From contig NZ_JAHSTU010000001.1 of the NCBI RefSeq assembly GCF_019145495.1, positions 1,178,001 through 1,242,000 of the forward strand: DNA of 64,000 nucleotides, in the 5' to 3' direction. The position numbers and the translations under genes were made by a program. This DNA comes from Pseudomonas azerbaijanoccidentalis. Its GTDB lineage: Bacteria > Pseudomonadota > Gammaproteobacteria > Pseudomonadales > Pseudomonadaceae. Below, piece by piece: positions 18,031 to 26,947 of this stretch (the stretch's first letter is position 1; each line of letters begins with the position of its first letter). The notes under the pieces were generated by a model, which had not been told where the DNA came from, made no database searches, and saw nothing but the letters and a program-made list of their open reading frames with translations.

Positions 18031-18771
18031 TCAGCGCATGAACAAGCCGCCATTGACGTCCAGGCACGCGCCCGTCACGGAGGTCGCGTTATCGGCGATC
18101 AGCAGCAACACGCTGTCGGCGATGAACGCAGGGTCTCCGAGGGTGCCGGCCGGGATCATCTTGAGGATCTGTTCCAGACGCTCCGGGGCCACACTTTCAC
18201 GCACTATCGGCAAGTCCAGCGGGCCCGGCGAAATGCTGTTGACCGTCACGCCCTGAGGCGCCAGTTCACGGGCGAAAACCTTGGTCAGTGTCGCCACGCC
18301 ACCCTTGGCCGCCGCGTAATGCGCGCCGGTGGCGGTGCCGCCGTTCTGCCCGGCCAGGGACGCGATGTTGACGATTCGGCCGAAGCCACGTTCGGCAAAG
18401 TGCGCGCCGAACACCTGGCACGCCACGAAAGTGCCGCGCAGGTTGATCGCCATCGACTCGTCGAACTCTTCCGGCGTGATGTCCATCAACGCCGCGACTT
18501 TCGACACACCGGCGTTGTTCACCAGAATGTCGGTGCCGCCCCAGCGCTCGGCAAGCAGATCACGGGCAAGCTGGAACGCCGCTTTGCTGCGCACGTCGAG
18601 CTCGATGGCCATGGCGCTGGCGCCGCTGCTATCGAGTTCCAAAGCCAAACGTTGCACGCCATCGAGGCGCACATCCGCCAGACCGACGCGGTATCCCGCG
18701 GCATGCAGACGACGGGCGATGCACTCGCCCAGCCCGCGCGAGGCACCCGTTACAAGGGCTACTCGACTCAT
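18031..18771 (-). CDS. iacE: IacE, short-chain dehydrogenase/reductase
   Basis: This 246-residue classical SDR has the cofactor motif TGASRGLG, NNAG in DILVNNAG, and the catalytic serine, tyrosine and lysine in NIASLAGQNG then HYAAAKGG. In the iac pathway IacE acts after IacA on the way to dioxindole-3-acetate; its exact reaction is debated and I do not settle it here. It begins 10 bp after iacD. Note that the Tyr-x3-Lys reads YAAAK. Confidence 0.85.
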   Translation of the reverse strand: MSRVALVTGASRGLGECIARRLHAAGYRVGLADVRLDGVQRLALELDSSGASAMAIELDVRSKAAFQLARDLLAERWGGTDILVNNAGVSKVAALMDITPEEFDESMAINLRGTFVACQVFGAHFAERGFGRIVNIASLAGQNGGTATGAHYAAAKGGVATLTKVFARELAPQGVTVNSISPGPLDLPIVRESVAPERLEQILKMIPAGTLGDPAFIADSVLLLIADNATSVTGACLDVNGGLFMR

Positions 18772-18781
18772 GATGTTGCCC

Positions 18782-19282
18782 TCACAAAAGGAAGCCGAGC
18801 GCGCTCAGGCTGTCGGTGGAGTTGATCAGGCGCACCACTTTGCGCTCCAGGCTCGGCACACCATCGGTGAAGCGAATGCGGTGGTTCAGGTCGGCCACGA
18901 ACGGCGTGTGCACGCCGCGCTTGTAGGCGTACAGCAACTGCGCCGAGTTCACTTCGACGATGTCACCGGCCGCTTCCACCAGGCGGAAACGCGAAACCGT
19001 GCGAATGGTTTTCGCCGCGTCCACCGCAGACGGCGAGTAGCCGGCGGTCAGGCGTTCGATACGCAAATCACGCATGCGTGCATCGTCGTAGGCGTAGTTG
19101 AGCGTTGCTTCGAAATCTTCGGTGTCCGGGTCGATCGGCACGATGTACTTGCCGCTTTCGCTCCACAAGGTCGCCCATTCGGCGTAGTTCTTGTGATCGA
19201 GCAGTTCGGCTTCGCGCCAGATGAATTCGATGGCCTGGGCCAACGGGCCGGAAAAACCGTTCAGGGTGTCTTGATTGCTCAT
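18782..19282 (-). CDS. iacD: IacD, ring-hydroxylating oxygenase beta subunit
   Basis: This 166-residue small subunit of an aromatic ring-hydroxylating oxygenase plays a structural role, with a cystatin-like fold. Recognisable parts are IEFIWREAELLDHKNYAEWATLW near the start and YAYDDARMRDLRIERL. The start at 19282 overlaps the iacC stop as ATGA, showing translational coupling with the alpha subunit; a longer start at 19303 was rejected. It forms the oxygenase with IacC and is fed by IacF. Confidence 0.88.
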   Translation of the reverse strand: MSNQDTLNGFSGPLAQAIEFIWREAELLDHKNYAEWATLWSESGKYIVPIDPDTEDFEATLNYAYDDARMRDLRIERLTAGYSPSAVDAAKTIRTVSRFRLVEAAGDIVEVNSAQLLYAYKRGVHTPFVADLNHRIRFTDGVPSLERKVVRLINSTDSLSALGFLL

Positions 19283-20562
19283 TGGCTCATCATCCTTTTC
19301 CACATGTCGTAGGCACCGCGCATGCCGCCTTCGTCGGTGGCGTGGCTGACCTTGTCGCCGTTTTCAGCGGTGATTTCGCGGTTCAGGCCGCGGTTGACCA
19401 GGATTGGCGCATCGACGCCGGCGTACGAGCCGCGCTGCACGCGGTCCCAGGCCTCGGCATCGTCTGGGCTGCCGAAACCGAACGGGCCCTGGAAGTGTTC
19501 GTGGATGCGCATGCGTTCGCGGTTGGCGATTTCCGGGCCGCCGTCCATGCCGAGGGCGACGTGACGGATCTCGGTTTCGGTGACCGACACCGGGCGCAGC
19601 ACGCGGAAGAACGACATCGACATCGCCACGTTCGGGAACAGGTTCAGGTTGAAACCGGCGCCGTGCAGCGAGCGCACGATGCGACGGACCTGATCGGCCG
19701 GCATGGTTTTCGACAGTTCTTCGGTGACGTGAGCAAAGCGTTCCTGCAACTGCTCGGTGCCGTCGTCGTGATCAAGGTCGACGTGCTCCGGCACCATGAC
19801 CATCACGCTGTGGCCGTTGCCCAGCGAATGGGTCACGGCTTGTTCGTCGGTCATGAACGAGAGCATTTCGGAGGTTTCTTCATCGACCGACGACATGAAC
19901 GACTTGTGCACGATCGGGAAGTGGTAACCGTCGGTGGTGTTTTCCAGCTGGATCTTCCAGTTGCCCTTGAAGCTGAACTTGTGTTCGCCCTGGGTCTTGA
20001 TCGGGTAGCCGGCGCCCTGCTTCATGAACAGGTCCATCCAGTGCTTGGCCCCGCCGAGGAAGTCTTCCAGCGGCTCGATCTCGTCGTTGTAGCTGGCGAA
20101 CACCATGCCGGCGTAGCTTTCGACGCGCAGGCTGGTCAGCGGCAATTCGGATTTTTCCAGGATGCCTTCGTAGCCATCCGGATACGGCAGCGCACGCAAT
20201 TTGCCGTCCAGGCCATACGACCAGCTGTGGTACGGGCAGGTGAAACCCGTAGCGTTGCCCTTGTGCTTCTCGCACACGGTCGCACCACGGTGGCGGCACC
20301 GGTTTTCCAACACATTGATGTTGTTCTTCTTGTCGCGCACGACGATCACCGGGCGACGGCCGATCATGGCGGTTTTGAAGTCGCCGCTGTTGCGCACTTC
20401 GCTTTCGTGGGCAACCCACACCCAGGTGCGGTAGAAAATCTTGTCCAGTTCGGCTTCGAACAGCGCCGGGTCGTTGTACAGCGAGACGTCAACGCGGTCG
20501 TGCTGGACCAGCTCTTCGGGGCTTTTCGACGTCGCGATCAGCGGATATTCATGAGTGCTCAT
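19279..20562 (-). CDS. iacC: IacC, Rieske ring-hydroxylating oxygenase alpha subunit
   Basis: This 427-residue catalytic subunit has the Rieske 2Fe-2S site C-x-H (NRCRHRGATV) and C-x2-H (FTCPYHSWSY). The mononuclear iron site is ENTTDGYHFPIVH, with the bridging aspartate. In the iac pathway it is needed to convert the dioxindole intermediate to catechol. The start at 20562 follows GAGGAGAACCGC; upstream in-frame sequence to 20691 overlaps iacH and was excluded. It is co-translated with iacD. Confidence 0.9.
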   Translation of the reverse strand: MSTHEYPLIATSKSPEELVQHDRVDVSLYNDPALFEAELDKIFYRTWVWVAHESEVRNSGDFKTAMIGRRPVIVVRDKKNNINVLENRCRHRGATVCEKHKGNATGFTCPYHSWSYGLDGKLRALPYPDGYEGILEKSELPLTSLRVESYAGMVFASYNDEIEPLEDFLGGAKHWMDLFMKQGAGYPIKTQGEHKFSFKGNWKIQLENTTDGYHFPIVHKSFMSSVDEETSEMLSFMTDEQAVTHSLGNGHSVMVMVPEHVDLDHDDGTEQLQERFAHVTEELSKTMPADQVRRIVRSLHGAGFNLNLFPNVAMSMSFFRVLRPVSVTETEIRHVALGMDGGPEIANRERMRIHEHFQGPFGFGSPDDAEAWDRVQRGSYAGVDAPILVNRGLNREITAENGDKVSHATDEGGMRGAYDMWKRMMSQ

Positions 20563-20585
20563 GCGGTTCTCCTCATGGCTTCTTT

Positions 20586-21710
20586 TTATGATTGATTGGT
20601 TGAGGCTTGCAGCTGCGCACCAAAGGCGCAGACCAGTTCGTCCTGACCTTTGCGACCGACGATCTGCAGACCGACTTTCAGCCCGCCGCAATCGAGTTCC
20701 ACCGGCACCGTCAGGGCCGGGTGGCCGCTGAGGTTGAAAGGCCGAACCAGCGGGGTCATGCCGGCCACGGCTTTGCTGCCTGCGCGGGCTTCGCTGAGGG
20801 TCGGCGGCAAGGTCGGCAGCGTCGGCAGCAGCAATACGGAAAAATCTTCCAACGCCGCGTCCACTTGTTGGGTGAACGCCGTGCGCACGGCTTCGGCCTG
20901 GGCCAGTTCTTCACGGGTGGTGCGGCTGGCCGCCAGCAGACGAGTCTCCACATCGGCGCCGATCAGGCCTTTGCCGGTGAGGTGACCGAACGCGGCCCAG
21001 TTTTCAAAATTGATCACGGTCAGGCCGGCGGCGAACGCTGCTTCGAATTCGCTCAGGTGCAGGTTGCCGCGGCGCCATCCGGCACGGTCGGCGGCGGCCC
21101 CCAGGCAGGCTTGCAGGTGCGGATCGCAGCCCACGTCAAGGAAGGCGACTTTTGCCCCGGCGCCCGGCAGGCCCTGCATTTCAAAGCCCGGGCAGATCAC
21201 CTGCATCGCGGCAATCAAGTCATCCATGGAGCGGGCGAATGGGCCGACGCAATCGAGGCTGGATTCCAGAGGATGCGCACCGACGCGGCTGACGCGACCG
21301 TAAGTCGGTTTGAGTCCGGCCACCCCGCAGCACGCTGCCGGTACTCGCACCGAACCACCGGTGTCGGTGCCAATGGAGATGTCGGCCAAACCCGCCGCGA
21401 CCGCCGAAGCCGAACCGCTGGACGAGCCGCCAGGCACGCGATCCGGCGCTTGCGGGTTGATCGGTGTGCCGGTCCAGTCGTTGATGCCGGTGACGCCGAA
21501 CGCCAGTTCATGCAGGTTGGTCTTGCCGACAATCTGCCAGCCCGCGCCCAGGATCGCGTCGACCACTTCGGCGTTTTTGGTCGCCGCCGGTGCATCGGCA
21601 AACGCGCGGCTGCCCGAACGTGTCGGGTGACCGGTGATGTCGATGGAGTCCTTGATGGCGACGCGTTTGCCGTTGCCGCCGAGGAGGAATTCGCTGATGA
21701 ACGTACTCAT
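20586..21710 (-). CDS. iacH: IacH, amidase-signature family hydrolase
   Basis: This 374-residue amidase has the Ser-cisSer-Lys triad: lysine in RVAIKDSID, the glycine/serine-rich GGSSSGSASAVAAG, and the nucleophile region IGTDTGGSVRVPA. It is short for the family, whose members usually exceed 450 residues, because the N-terminus begins right at the catalytic lysine region. It overlaps the iacI stop as ATGA. IacH is conserved in iac operons, but its role in indole-3-acetate breakdown is not firmly known. Confidence 0.85.
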   Translation of the reverse strand: MSTFISEFLLGGNGKRVAIKDSIDITGHPTRSGSRAFADAPAATKNAEVVDAILGAGWQIVGKTNLHELAFGVTGINDWTGTPINPQAPDRVPGGSSSGSASAVAAGLADISIGTDTGGSVRVPAACCGVAGLKPTYGRVSRVGAHPLESSLDCVGPFARSMDDLIAAMQVICPGFEMQGLPGAGAKVAFLDVGCDPHLQACLGAAADRAGWRRGNLHLSEFEAAFAAGLTVINFENWAAFGHLTGKGLIGADVETRLLAASRTTREELAQAEAVRTAFTQQVDAALEDFSVLLLPTLPTLPPTLSEARAGSKAVAGMTPLVRPFNLSGHPALTVPVELDCGGLKVGLQIVGRKGQDELVCAFGAQLQASTNQS

Positions 21711-22177
21711 GCATTCAGCTCCGTATTGAACAAGCGTTGCGTGCGGAAATGCGCGATTTGCCAGACGCCGTCCACGCAGCGGAAATCAATGTTCAGGCGC
21801 GTGCCGAACAGCTCATTACGGCCATCGGCGTAGGTGGAAATCTGCTGCATGATCCACTGCCCTTGCGCCGCCCTGCCGTCGACCACGATCGACTCGCTGG
21901 TGAGGTAATGCAGGTTGAGCTGGAAGTGGTCAGACGGCGGCAGGTAACCACCGACGAACGCCGCGATGGCCTCACGCCCCTGATGCTGGCCGAAGGTTTT
22001 TGCGGTCTTGGTGCCGAGGCCTTCCCAGATCGCATCTTCGGTGAACAATTGCGCCAACTGGCTCAGATGAATCGCCGCCCGCGGCACATCGCACAGGTCC
22101 ATGTAGCGCGCCATCAGGCGGCGCACTGCACTTTCCCCTTCGAGCGTCGCCAGACGCTGCAGCAAGGCTTCGTTCAT
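21707..22177 (-). CDS. iacI: IacI, SnoaL/NTF2-like protein
   Basis: This 156-residue protein has the NTF2-like cone fold pattern: N-terminal helices AVRRLMARYMDLCDV, then FTEDAIWEGLG and a C-terminal strand pair CVDGVWQIAHFRTQRLF. It resembles ring-hydroxylating beta subunits and SnoaL-type enzymes. In iac clusters this gene is iacI. Its catalytic role is uncertain to me. It lies 3 bp after iacB and overlaps iacH. Confidence 0.8.
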   Translation of the reverse strand: MNEALLQRLATLEGESAVRRLMARYMDLCDVPRAAIHLSQLAQLFTEDAIWEGLGTKTAKTFGQHQGREAIAAFVGGYLPPSDHFQLNLHYLTSESIVVDGRAAQGQWIMQQISTYADGRNELFGTRLNIDFRCVDGVWQIAHFRTQRLFNTELNA

Positions 22178-22180
22178 GGC

Positions 22181-22552
22181 TTACACCTTGGCCGCATCAG
22201 GAATGGTCAGCGGACGACCGATGCGCGCTTCGATCTTGGCGTAGCGCCACAGGCTGTACTGGCCAACCGGCGTGGTGCGGAACAGGTTGCAGGCGTCGAT
22301 CACCGACTGGTGGCAGTCGACGTCGGCCATGATGTAGACGGTCCACGGCGAGGTGGTGGACGGGCCGACCATCAAACGGTCGTCGTCCATCGCGCCGAGC
22401 ACGGTGATGCCGGGCATGGCGCCGAGGTCACCCATCATCTGGCTGAAGCCCTTCCAGACGCTCAGGCCTTCACCGGTCGGCAGGTCGAAAAAGTTCTGGG
22501 TGATGCCGATGCAGAAGACGACGCGCAATGGTTCCTGGGTAGCTTGGGACAT
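22181..22552 (-). CDS. iacB: IacB, conserved iac-cluster protein of unclear function
   Basis: This 123-residue soluble protein has no signal peptide. It contains FCIGITQNFFDLPTGEGLSVW, a repeated beta-alpha pattern, and YSLWRYAKIEARIGRPL near the end. It may be a ferredoxin-like dimeric alpha/beta-barrel domain; I cannot assign an activity. The call rests on size and position between iacA and iacI, the published iac order. The start at 22552 follows AAGGA. Confidence 0.75.
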   Translation of the reverse strand: MSQATQEPLRVVFCIGITQNFFDLPTGEGLSVWKGFSQMMGDLGAMPGITVLGAMDDDRLMVGPSTTSPWTVYIMADVDCHQSVIDACNLFRTTPVGQYSLWRYAKIEARIGRPLTIPDAAKV

Positions 22553-22583
22553 GCTGTTGATCCTTTGAAAAATGGATGGAAAT

Positions 22584-23747
22584 TCAGATGTAGCCCGGGA
22601 ACGGCGGGACGCCGAGGAACACCGAGCCGGCGCCGTCGTACAGGCCTTCGCTGAGGAAGGCGTGTTGGGTCACTACCATCGAGTCGCGCAGGTAGCGTTG
22701 CAGCGGATGGCGCAGGTAAATGGCGGTGGTGCCGGCGAGGCTGTAGGCGCTTTGCACCACTTCGGCACCGGCCTGGGAAACGTGGATCGCCGACAGGCGC
22801 AACAGGCTGGTCTGCTCCGGCGTGACCGGGTTGCCTTTGATGATCGAGTTCCACACCTGTTCGGTGGCGTTGTAGAAAAATCCGCGTGCGGCGGCGAGCT
22901 TGGCTTCGGCCTTGGCGATTTCGATGCGCACGTAAGCGCGGTCGGACAGTTTCGGTGCGCCGGTGATGCCCGAACCACCCGCCATGCGGCTGATTTCGTC
23001 GAGGGCCGCACGGGCCAGACCGAGGTTGACCACTGCCAGCACTTGCGCGGCGTAGGCAATCGACGGATAGCGGAACAGCGGTTCGTCGATGGTCGAGGCA
23101 CCGCCACGGATGAAGGTCCAGCGTTCGTCAACGCGCTTATCGGTCACACGCAGGTCATGGCTGCCGGTGCCTTTGAGGCCGACTACATCCCAGTTCTCGA
23201 CGATGTCGACTTGCTCCGGGCGAAATACCGCAGTGCGCGGCTTGCCGCCAGCGGCGCCGATGCCCACGCCCAACAGGTCTGCGCCTTTGCAGCCGCTGGC
23301 GAATTTCCAGGTGCCGTTGACTTGGTAGCCGCCTTCCACGGCTTCGGCCGGTTGCAACGGGAACAAGCCGCCGGCGAACACCAGGTCGGGGCTGTCGGCG
23401 TAGAGTTCCGCCAGGGTTTCGCGTGGCAAAGCCGCCAGGTAAACACCGGCGCTGCCGAAGCTGGCCACCCAGCCCGCCGAGCCATCGGCTTCGGAGATGC
23501 GTTCGATCATTTGCAGGAACAGCGCTGGCGCCAGCGCATCACCGCCGAAGCATTTCGGCGTGGCGGCACGGTAGATGCCCACTTGTTTGAAACGCTCGAT
23601 CATGTCCCGTGGCACATGAGAGACCGCGTCGAATTCTTCACGACGCTGGCGCACTTCATCCAGTACCTGCGCAAAGGCCTGGCTATCGACGACGTTCTCG
23701 TCAACACCGATCAGAGCGTCTTGTTGCGCAACCGCTGAACGCAGCAT
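22584..23747 (-). CDS. iacA: IacA, flavin-dependent indole-3-acetate monooxygenase (acyl-CoA dehydrogenase fold)
   Basis: This 387-residue enzyme has the acyl-CoA dehydrogenase fold used by group D flavin monooxygenases such as HpaH/HsaA. With reduced flavin from IacG it would hydroxylate indole-3-acetate to 2-hydroxy-IAA, the first step. Recognisable stretches are RFKQVGIYRAATPKCFGG, SEADGSAGWVASFGSAGVYLA and the C-terminal YSLAGTTAIYLRHPLQRYLRD. It is the first gene of the operon and starts at 23747 behind GGAGAAAG. It is divergent from the sensor kinase across a 328 bp promoter region. Confidence 0.88.
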   Translation of the reverse strand: MLRSAVAQQDALIGVDENVVDSQAFAQVLDEVRQRREEFDAVSHVPRDMIERFKQVGIYRAATPKCFGGDALAPALFLQMIERISEADGSAGWVASFGSAGVYLAALPRETLAELYADSPDLVFAGGLFPLQPAEAVEGGYQVNGTWKFASGCKGADLLGVGIGAAGGKPRTAVFRPEQVDIVENWDVVGLKGTGSHDLRVTDKRVDERWTFIRGGASTIDEPLFRYPSIAYAAQVLAVVNLGLARAALDEISRMAGGSGITGAPKLSDRAYVRIEIAKAEAKLAAARGFFYNATEQVWNSIIKGNPVTPEQTSLLRLSAIHVSQAGAEVVQSAYSLAGTTAIYLRHPLQRYLRDSMVVTQHAFLSEGLYDGAGSVFLGVPPFPGYI

Positions 23748-23791
23748 GGGCTTTCTCCGTTTTGCTTATTGTTAGTGGGGCCTCACCGTTA

Positions 23792-23875
23792 CCTGTAGGA
23801 GCTGCCGAAGGCTGCGATCTTTTGATGTTGATGTTCAAGAATCGAAAGATCGCAGCCTTCGGCAGCGCCTACAGG
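23792..23875. repeat. Palindromic intergenic repeat (GTAGGAGCTG family)
   Basis: CCTGTAGGAGCTGCCGAAGG and its inverse (with one G replacing a T in the right arm) lie in the iacA leader, between the candidate promoter and the iacA start. It would therefore be transcribed into the iacA mRNA leader. Confidence 0.85.
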
Positions 23876-23922
23876 GTGTGGTGGTCACCCTTGCATTGCG
23901 GTCCAGTGTAAAAACCGCACCC

Positions 23923-23967
23923 CGGCGCAACTATTGGTGCGTGCAGCCCCCCGACTAAAGAAAACCC
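23923..23967 (-). promoter_or_regulatory. Candidate iacA promoter with response-regulator half-site
   Basis: CGGCGCAACTATTG (23923-23936) matches 12 of 14 bases of the iacG-side element at 14912-14925. CGACTAAAGAAAACCC (23952-23967) matches 13 of 16 bases of the minus strand at 14948-14963. Both lie upstream of iacA in the order expected for an activator site and core promoter. Inference. Confidence 0.4.
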
Positions 23968-24075
23968 CTAGGCCGATACCCCATACCTCTGAGCGCATCC
24001 CCATGCGCGAGCGGGTATAAAACGCCATACTTCCGGCTCCACCGGTCGGAACTCACTGCCACCAAGGGCTGCGCG

Positions 24076-25557
24076 ATGTACTTGCCGAAACCGAACGACT
24101 TTTATGCGCTGATCGAAGCCATGCCGCTGTGCATCATTCTTCACGACGCGCACACCAAGGAAATTCTCTGGGCCAACGCCGCCGCCCTGGCCGCGCTGGG
24201 CTTTACCCTGGAAGAACTGACGCCGCTCAAGGCGCCGGACATGACCCGCGACGCCCCGAAATACCGGCGCTCGGTGGGCTTGCGCTGGCTCGAAGGCGCC
24301 GCGCGCACAGGCCAGCGCGCCATCGAGTGGTGCTATCGCTCCAAGCAAGGCGTGGAGATTCTTTCCGAAGCGGTGGCGACGCTGGTGCACCTGGACGGTC
24401 GCGATGTGCTGATGGTGCAGTTCCGCGACATCTCCAAAGAAGACAAGGTCAAACGCGATCTCAAGCGCTTCGAGAGCCGGCTCAAGGCCTTCATGCAGGA
24501 TCTGGCCGAAGGGGTGGCTGTGCTGGGGCCAGACGGTGATATCCGTTTTATCAGCGACTCCGGTGCGCACTTGCTCGATAGCGAAGTGCATCAGTTGATG
24601 GGCAAGAATTTTCTCGGCTGGTGCGACGACGCTTCACGCCAGCGGCTGTTGCAACAGCTCGCCAACGAAACGCCGGAACACGCGCCGTTCAGCGTTCACT
24701 ACAAAGTGCAGCGGTGCGACGGCGAGTGGCGCTGGCATGACGCGACTTGCCGCTACATCGAGATTGAGGACGATCTGGTCGGTCATCTGCTGTTGTTCCG
24801 CGATGTCACCGAGCAGGTGCAGGCTGAAGAGGCGCGGCGGGTCAGCGAGCAGAAACTGGAATACCTGGCGCGTTACAACGCCATGGGAGAAATGGCCGTG
24901 GCCATCGCCCACGAGTTGAGCCAGCCACTGGCCGCGACGCGTAATTTCATTGAAGGCACGGTGATTCGTCTGGGCAACGTGGCCGATGCCGACCCCGGCG
25001 TCACCTGGGGTTTGCAGAGCGCCGTGCGGCAAATCGAGCACGCTTCGGTGATCATCAAGAGCGTGCGCGATTACGTGGTCAAGCTTGAGCAAAGCGAAGA
25101 GCTGGTCGACCTTAACGAGTTGCTGCGCGAGACCCGCTACTTCATCAGTTTGCGCGCCGATCCGAGTCTGGTACGCGTGGAAATCGTCACCTCGGCCGAG
25201 CCGCTGCGGGTGAGCTGCGAGAAAGTGTTGATCGGCCAGGTGATCCTCAATCTGGCGTTCAACGCCATTGAAGAAATGGCCGACCTGCCCATCGAGCGCC
25301 GATTGCTGCGCATCCATGCCCGCGCCGACAACGGCGTGGCGCTGGTGCGCATTGAAGACAGCGGGCGCGGCATCCAGGCCCAGGCGCAAGAAAAGCTGTT
25401 CGACGGTTTCTTCTCGTCCAAGGTCAGCGGCAACGGCATCGGCCTGGCGCTGTGCAAGAACATCATCGGCCGTCATCGCGGCGATATCTGGGCGCAAAAC
25501 CAGGAGCCTTGCGGCGCTGTTTTCAGCTTCTCCCTCCCCCTCGCTTCCTCCCTCTAA
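24076..25557 (+). CDS. Soluble PAS-PAS sensor histidine kinase (FixL-like architecture)
   Basis: This 493-residue kinase has no membrane helices. Two PAS domains lie at about 8-125 and 150-262, the second ending in DVTEQVQAEEARR. The phospho-acceptor histidine is in MAVAIAHELSQPLAATRNF, and the ATP-binding domain has LNLAFNAIEEM (N box), EDSGRGIQ and GNGIGLALCKNIIG. It probably phosphorylates the FixJ-like regulator at 15084 and senses a small cytoplasmic ligand, perhaps indole-3-acetate. It is divergent from iacA. Pairing is inferred from position and matching architecture. Confidence 0.88.
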   Translation: MYLPKPNDFYALIEAMPLCIILHDAHTKEILWANAAALAALGFTLEELTPLKAPDMTRDAPKYRRSVGLRWLEGAARTGQRAIEWCYRSKQGVEILSEAVATLVHLDGRDVLMVQFRDISKEDKVKRDLKRFESRLKAFMQDLAEGVAVLGPDGDIRFISDSGAHLLDSEVHQLMGKNFLGWCDDASRQRLLQQLANETPEHAPFSVHYKVQRCDGEWRWHDATCRYIEIEDDLVGHLLLFRDVTEQVQAEEARRVSEQKLEYLARYNAMGEMAVAIAHELSQPLAATRNFIEGTVIRLGNVADADPGVTWGLQSAVRQIEHASVIIKSVRDYVVKLEQSEELVDLNELLRETRYFISLRADPSLVRVEIVTSAEPLRVSCEKVLIGQVILNLAFNAIEEMADLPIERRLLRIHARADNGVALVRIEDSGRGIQAQAQEKLFDGFFSSKVSGNGIGLALCKNIIGRHRGDIWAQNQEPCGAVFSFSLPLASSL

Positions 25558-25561
25558 AAGC

Positions 25562-25641
25562 AAAAGATCGCAGCCTGCGGCAGCTCCTACAGGAGAAATA
25601 CGAACCCTGTAGGAGCTGCCGCAGGCTGCGATCTTTTGATC
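25562..25641. repeat. Palindromic intergenic repeat (GTAGGAGCTG family), reversed arms
   Basis: AAAAGATCGCAGCCTGCGGC ... CTCCTACAG is followed by CTGTAGGAG ... GCCGCAGGCTGCGATCTTTT. The GATCTTTT ends point outward here, the reverse of most copies. It lies between the kinase and aauB. Confidence 0.85.
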
Positions 25642-25782
25642 TTTGGCCATCACTGGCACAGATACACAAACACTTGGCAGACAGCGCAATTCCCCGATTT
25701 GCCGGGCGAGGCACTATTCGATGGTCAGAATCTGCCCACTCACCCGCGATCCGCGTTACCAACAATTCAGGAAGTTCCCCTT

Positions 25783-26934
25783 ATGCGAACAAACAGGATC
25801 TCCGTACAGTCAGCGCTAGGCCTGAGCCTGCTTGTACTCGGCTTGAACAGTGCCCGTGCGGACCTGCCGGCCGACACCGGCATCGGCCAGACCACCCTGG
25901 CCTTCCCCGCTGAACCGCACCGCGCGTTCGTCGTCGATGTCGAATTCGAAAGCTTCGTCGCCGGCCGCGTCACCGTGGTCGACCCGGATCAGAAGCGCGT
26001 GTTGGGCATGGTGCCGACCGGTTTCGCCGCGCCTTCGGCCCTGAGCCATGACGGCAAGCTGCTCTACAGCGCCGACATCTGGTATTCCCGTGGCACCCGT
26101 GGCACCCGTACCGACGTGCTGACCGCTTGGGACACCTCGACCCTGTCGCCGGCCTGGGAAGTGCTGATCCCGAACAAGCGCGCCGAATCGCTGACCCAGC
26201 GCTACGGCCTGAAGACCAGCGGCGATGACCGCTTCGTCTACGTCTACAACTTCACCCCGTCGACCTCGGTGACCGTGGTCGATACCCAGAGCAAAGCCGT
26301 TGCGACCGAGATCGCGATCCCTGGCTGCGTGCTCAACTACCCGGTCGGCAAACGTCGCTTCGCCTCGCTGTGCGGCGACGGCAGCCTGCAAGTGGTGACA
26401 CTGAACGATCAGGGACAGGAAACCGCTCGCAACCGCACGCCGTTCTTTGACCCGAACGCCGAGAAACTGGTCGAGCGTGCGGTCAACGTCGGCGACACCT
26501 ACTACTTCACCACCACCACCGGCACCGTGCGCGGCGTGGACTTCTCCGGCGACACGCCGAAAATCCTGCCGAGCTGGTCGCTGACCACCGACGAGGAAAA
26601 GAAGGCCGGCTGGGCGCCGGGTGGCTGGCAGTTGATGGCCGTCGCACCCAAGCTGAACCGCTTGTACGTGCTGATGCACGACGCTCATGAACCGATGAAG
26701 TGGGAAGACCCAAGCACCTTCATCTGGGCCTATGACCTCAAGACCATGAAGAAAATCGCCACCCTGGAAGCCCCGGCACCGGTGTGGAGCATGCAGGCAA
26801 CCGGCGACGACAAGCCGCTGTTGCTGGGCACCGATGTTGAAGGTGGCTTGCAGATTTTCGACCTCAAGACCAACAAGCACACCGGCAGCATGGCCAAGGT
26901 CGCCAAAACCGCGACTCAGGTCATGAGCTACTAA
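25783..26934 (+). CDS. aauB: Aromatic amine dehydrogenase large (beta-propeller) subunit
   Basis: This 383-residue periplasmic subunit of the tryptophan tryptophylquinone (TTQ) amine dehydrogenase has a signal peptide ending at NSARA and propeller blades such as VVDPDQKRVLGMVPTGF and VVDTQSKAVATEIAIPGC. A conserved HDAHEPMKWEDPS loop and WSMQATGDDKPLLLGTDVEGGL near the end fit the MauB/AauB family. The start at 25783 follows CAGGAAG; the longer frame from 25636 runs through the upstream repeat region and lacks a signal. The complex oxidises tryptamine, tyramine and phenylethylamine to aldehydes. AauB rather than MauB is chosen from the operon and the form of the small subunit. Confidence 0.85.
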   Translation: MRTNRISVQSALGLSLLVLGLNSARADLPADTGIGQTTLAFPAEPHRAFVVDVEFESFVAGRVTVVDPDQKRVLGMVPTGFAAPSALSHDGKLLYSADIWYSRGTRGTRTDVLTAWDTSTLSPAWEVLIPNKRAESLTQRYGLKTSGDDRFVYVYNFTPSTSVTVVDTQSKAVATEIAIPGCVLNYPVGKRRFASLCGDGSLQVVTLNDQGQETARNRTPFFDPNAEKLVERAVNVGDTYYFTTTTGTVRGVDFSGDTPKILPSWSLTTDEEKKAGWAPGGWQLMAVAPKLNRLYVLMHDAHEPMKWEDPSTFIWAYDLKTMKKIATLEAPAPVWSMQATGDDKPLLLGTDVEGGLQIFDLKTNKHTGSMAKVAKTATQVMSY

Positions 26935-26947
26935 ACGAGGTTCGGCC

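Larger units (their letters stand above)
23748..24075. promoter_or_regulatory. Divergent iacA/kinase intergenic region
   Basis: This 328 bp region holds a palindromic repeat close to iacA (23792-23875), a candidate iacA promoter and operator (23923-23967), and the ribosome site of the kinase (AAGGGCTG). No other gene is visible. Confidence 0.6.

Noticed and set aside
19282..20595. 437-codon plus-strand frame
   Set aside because: It is the antisense shadow of iacC, with histidine- and alanine-rich composition and no family motif.
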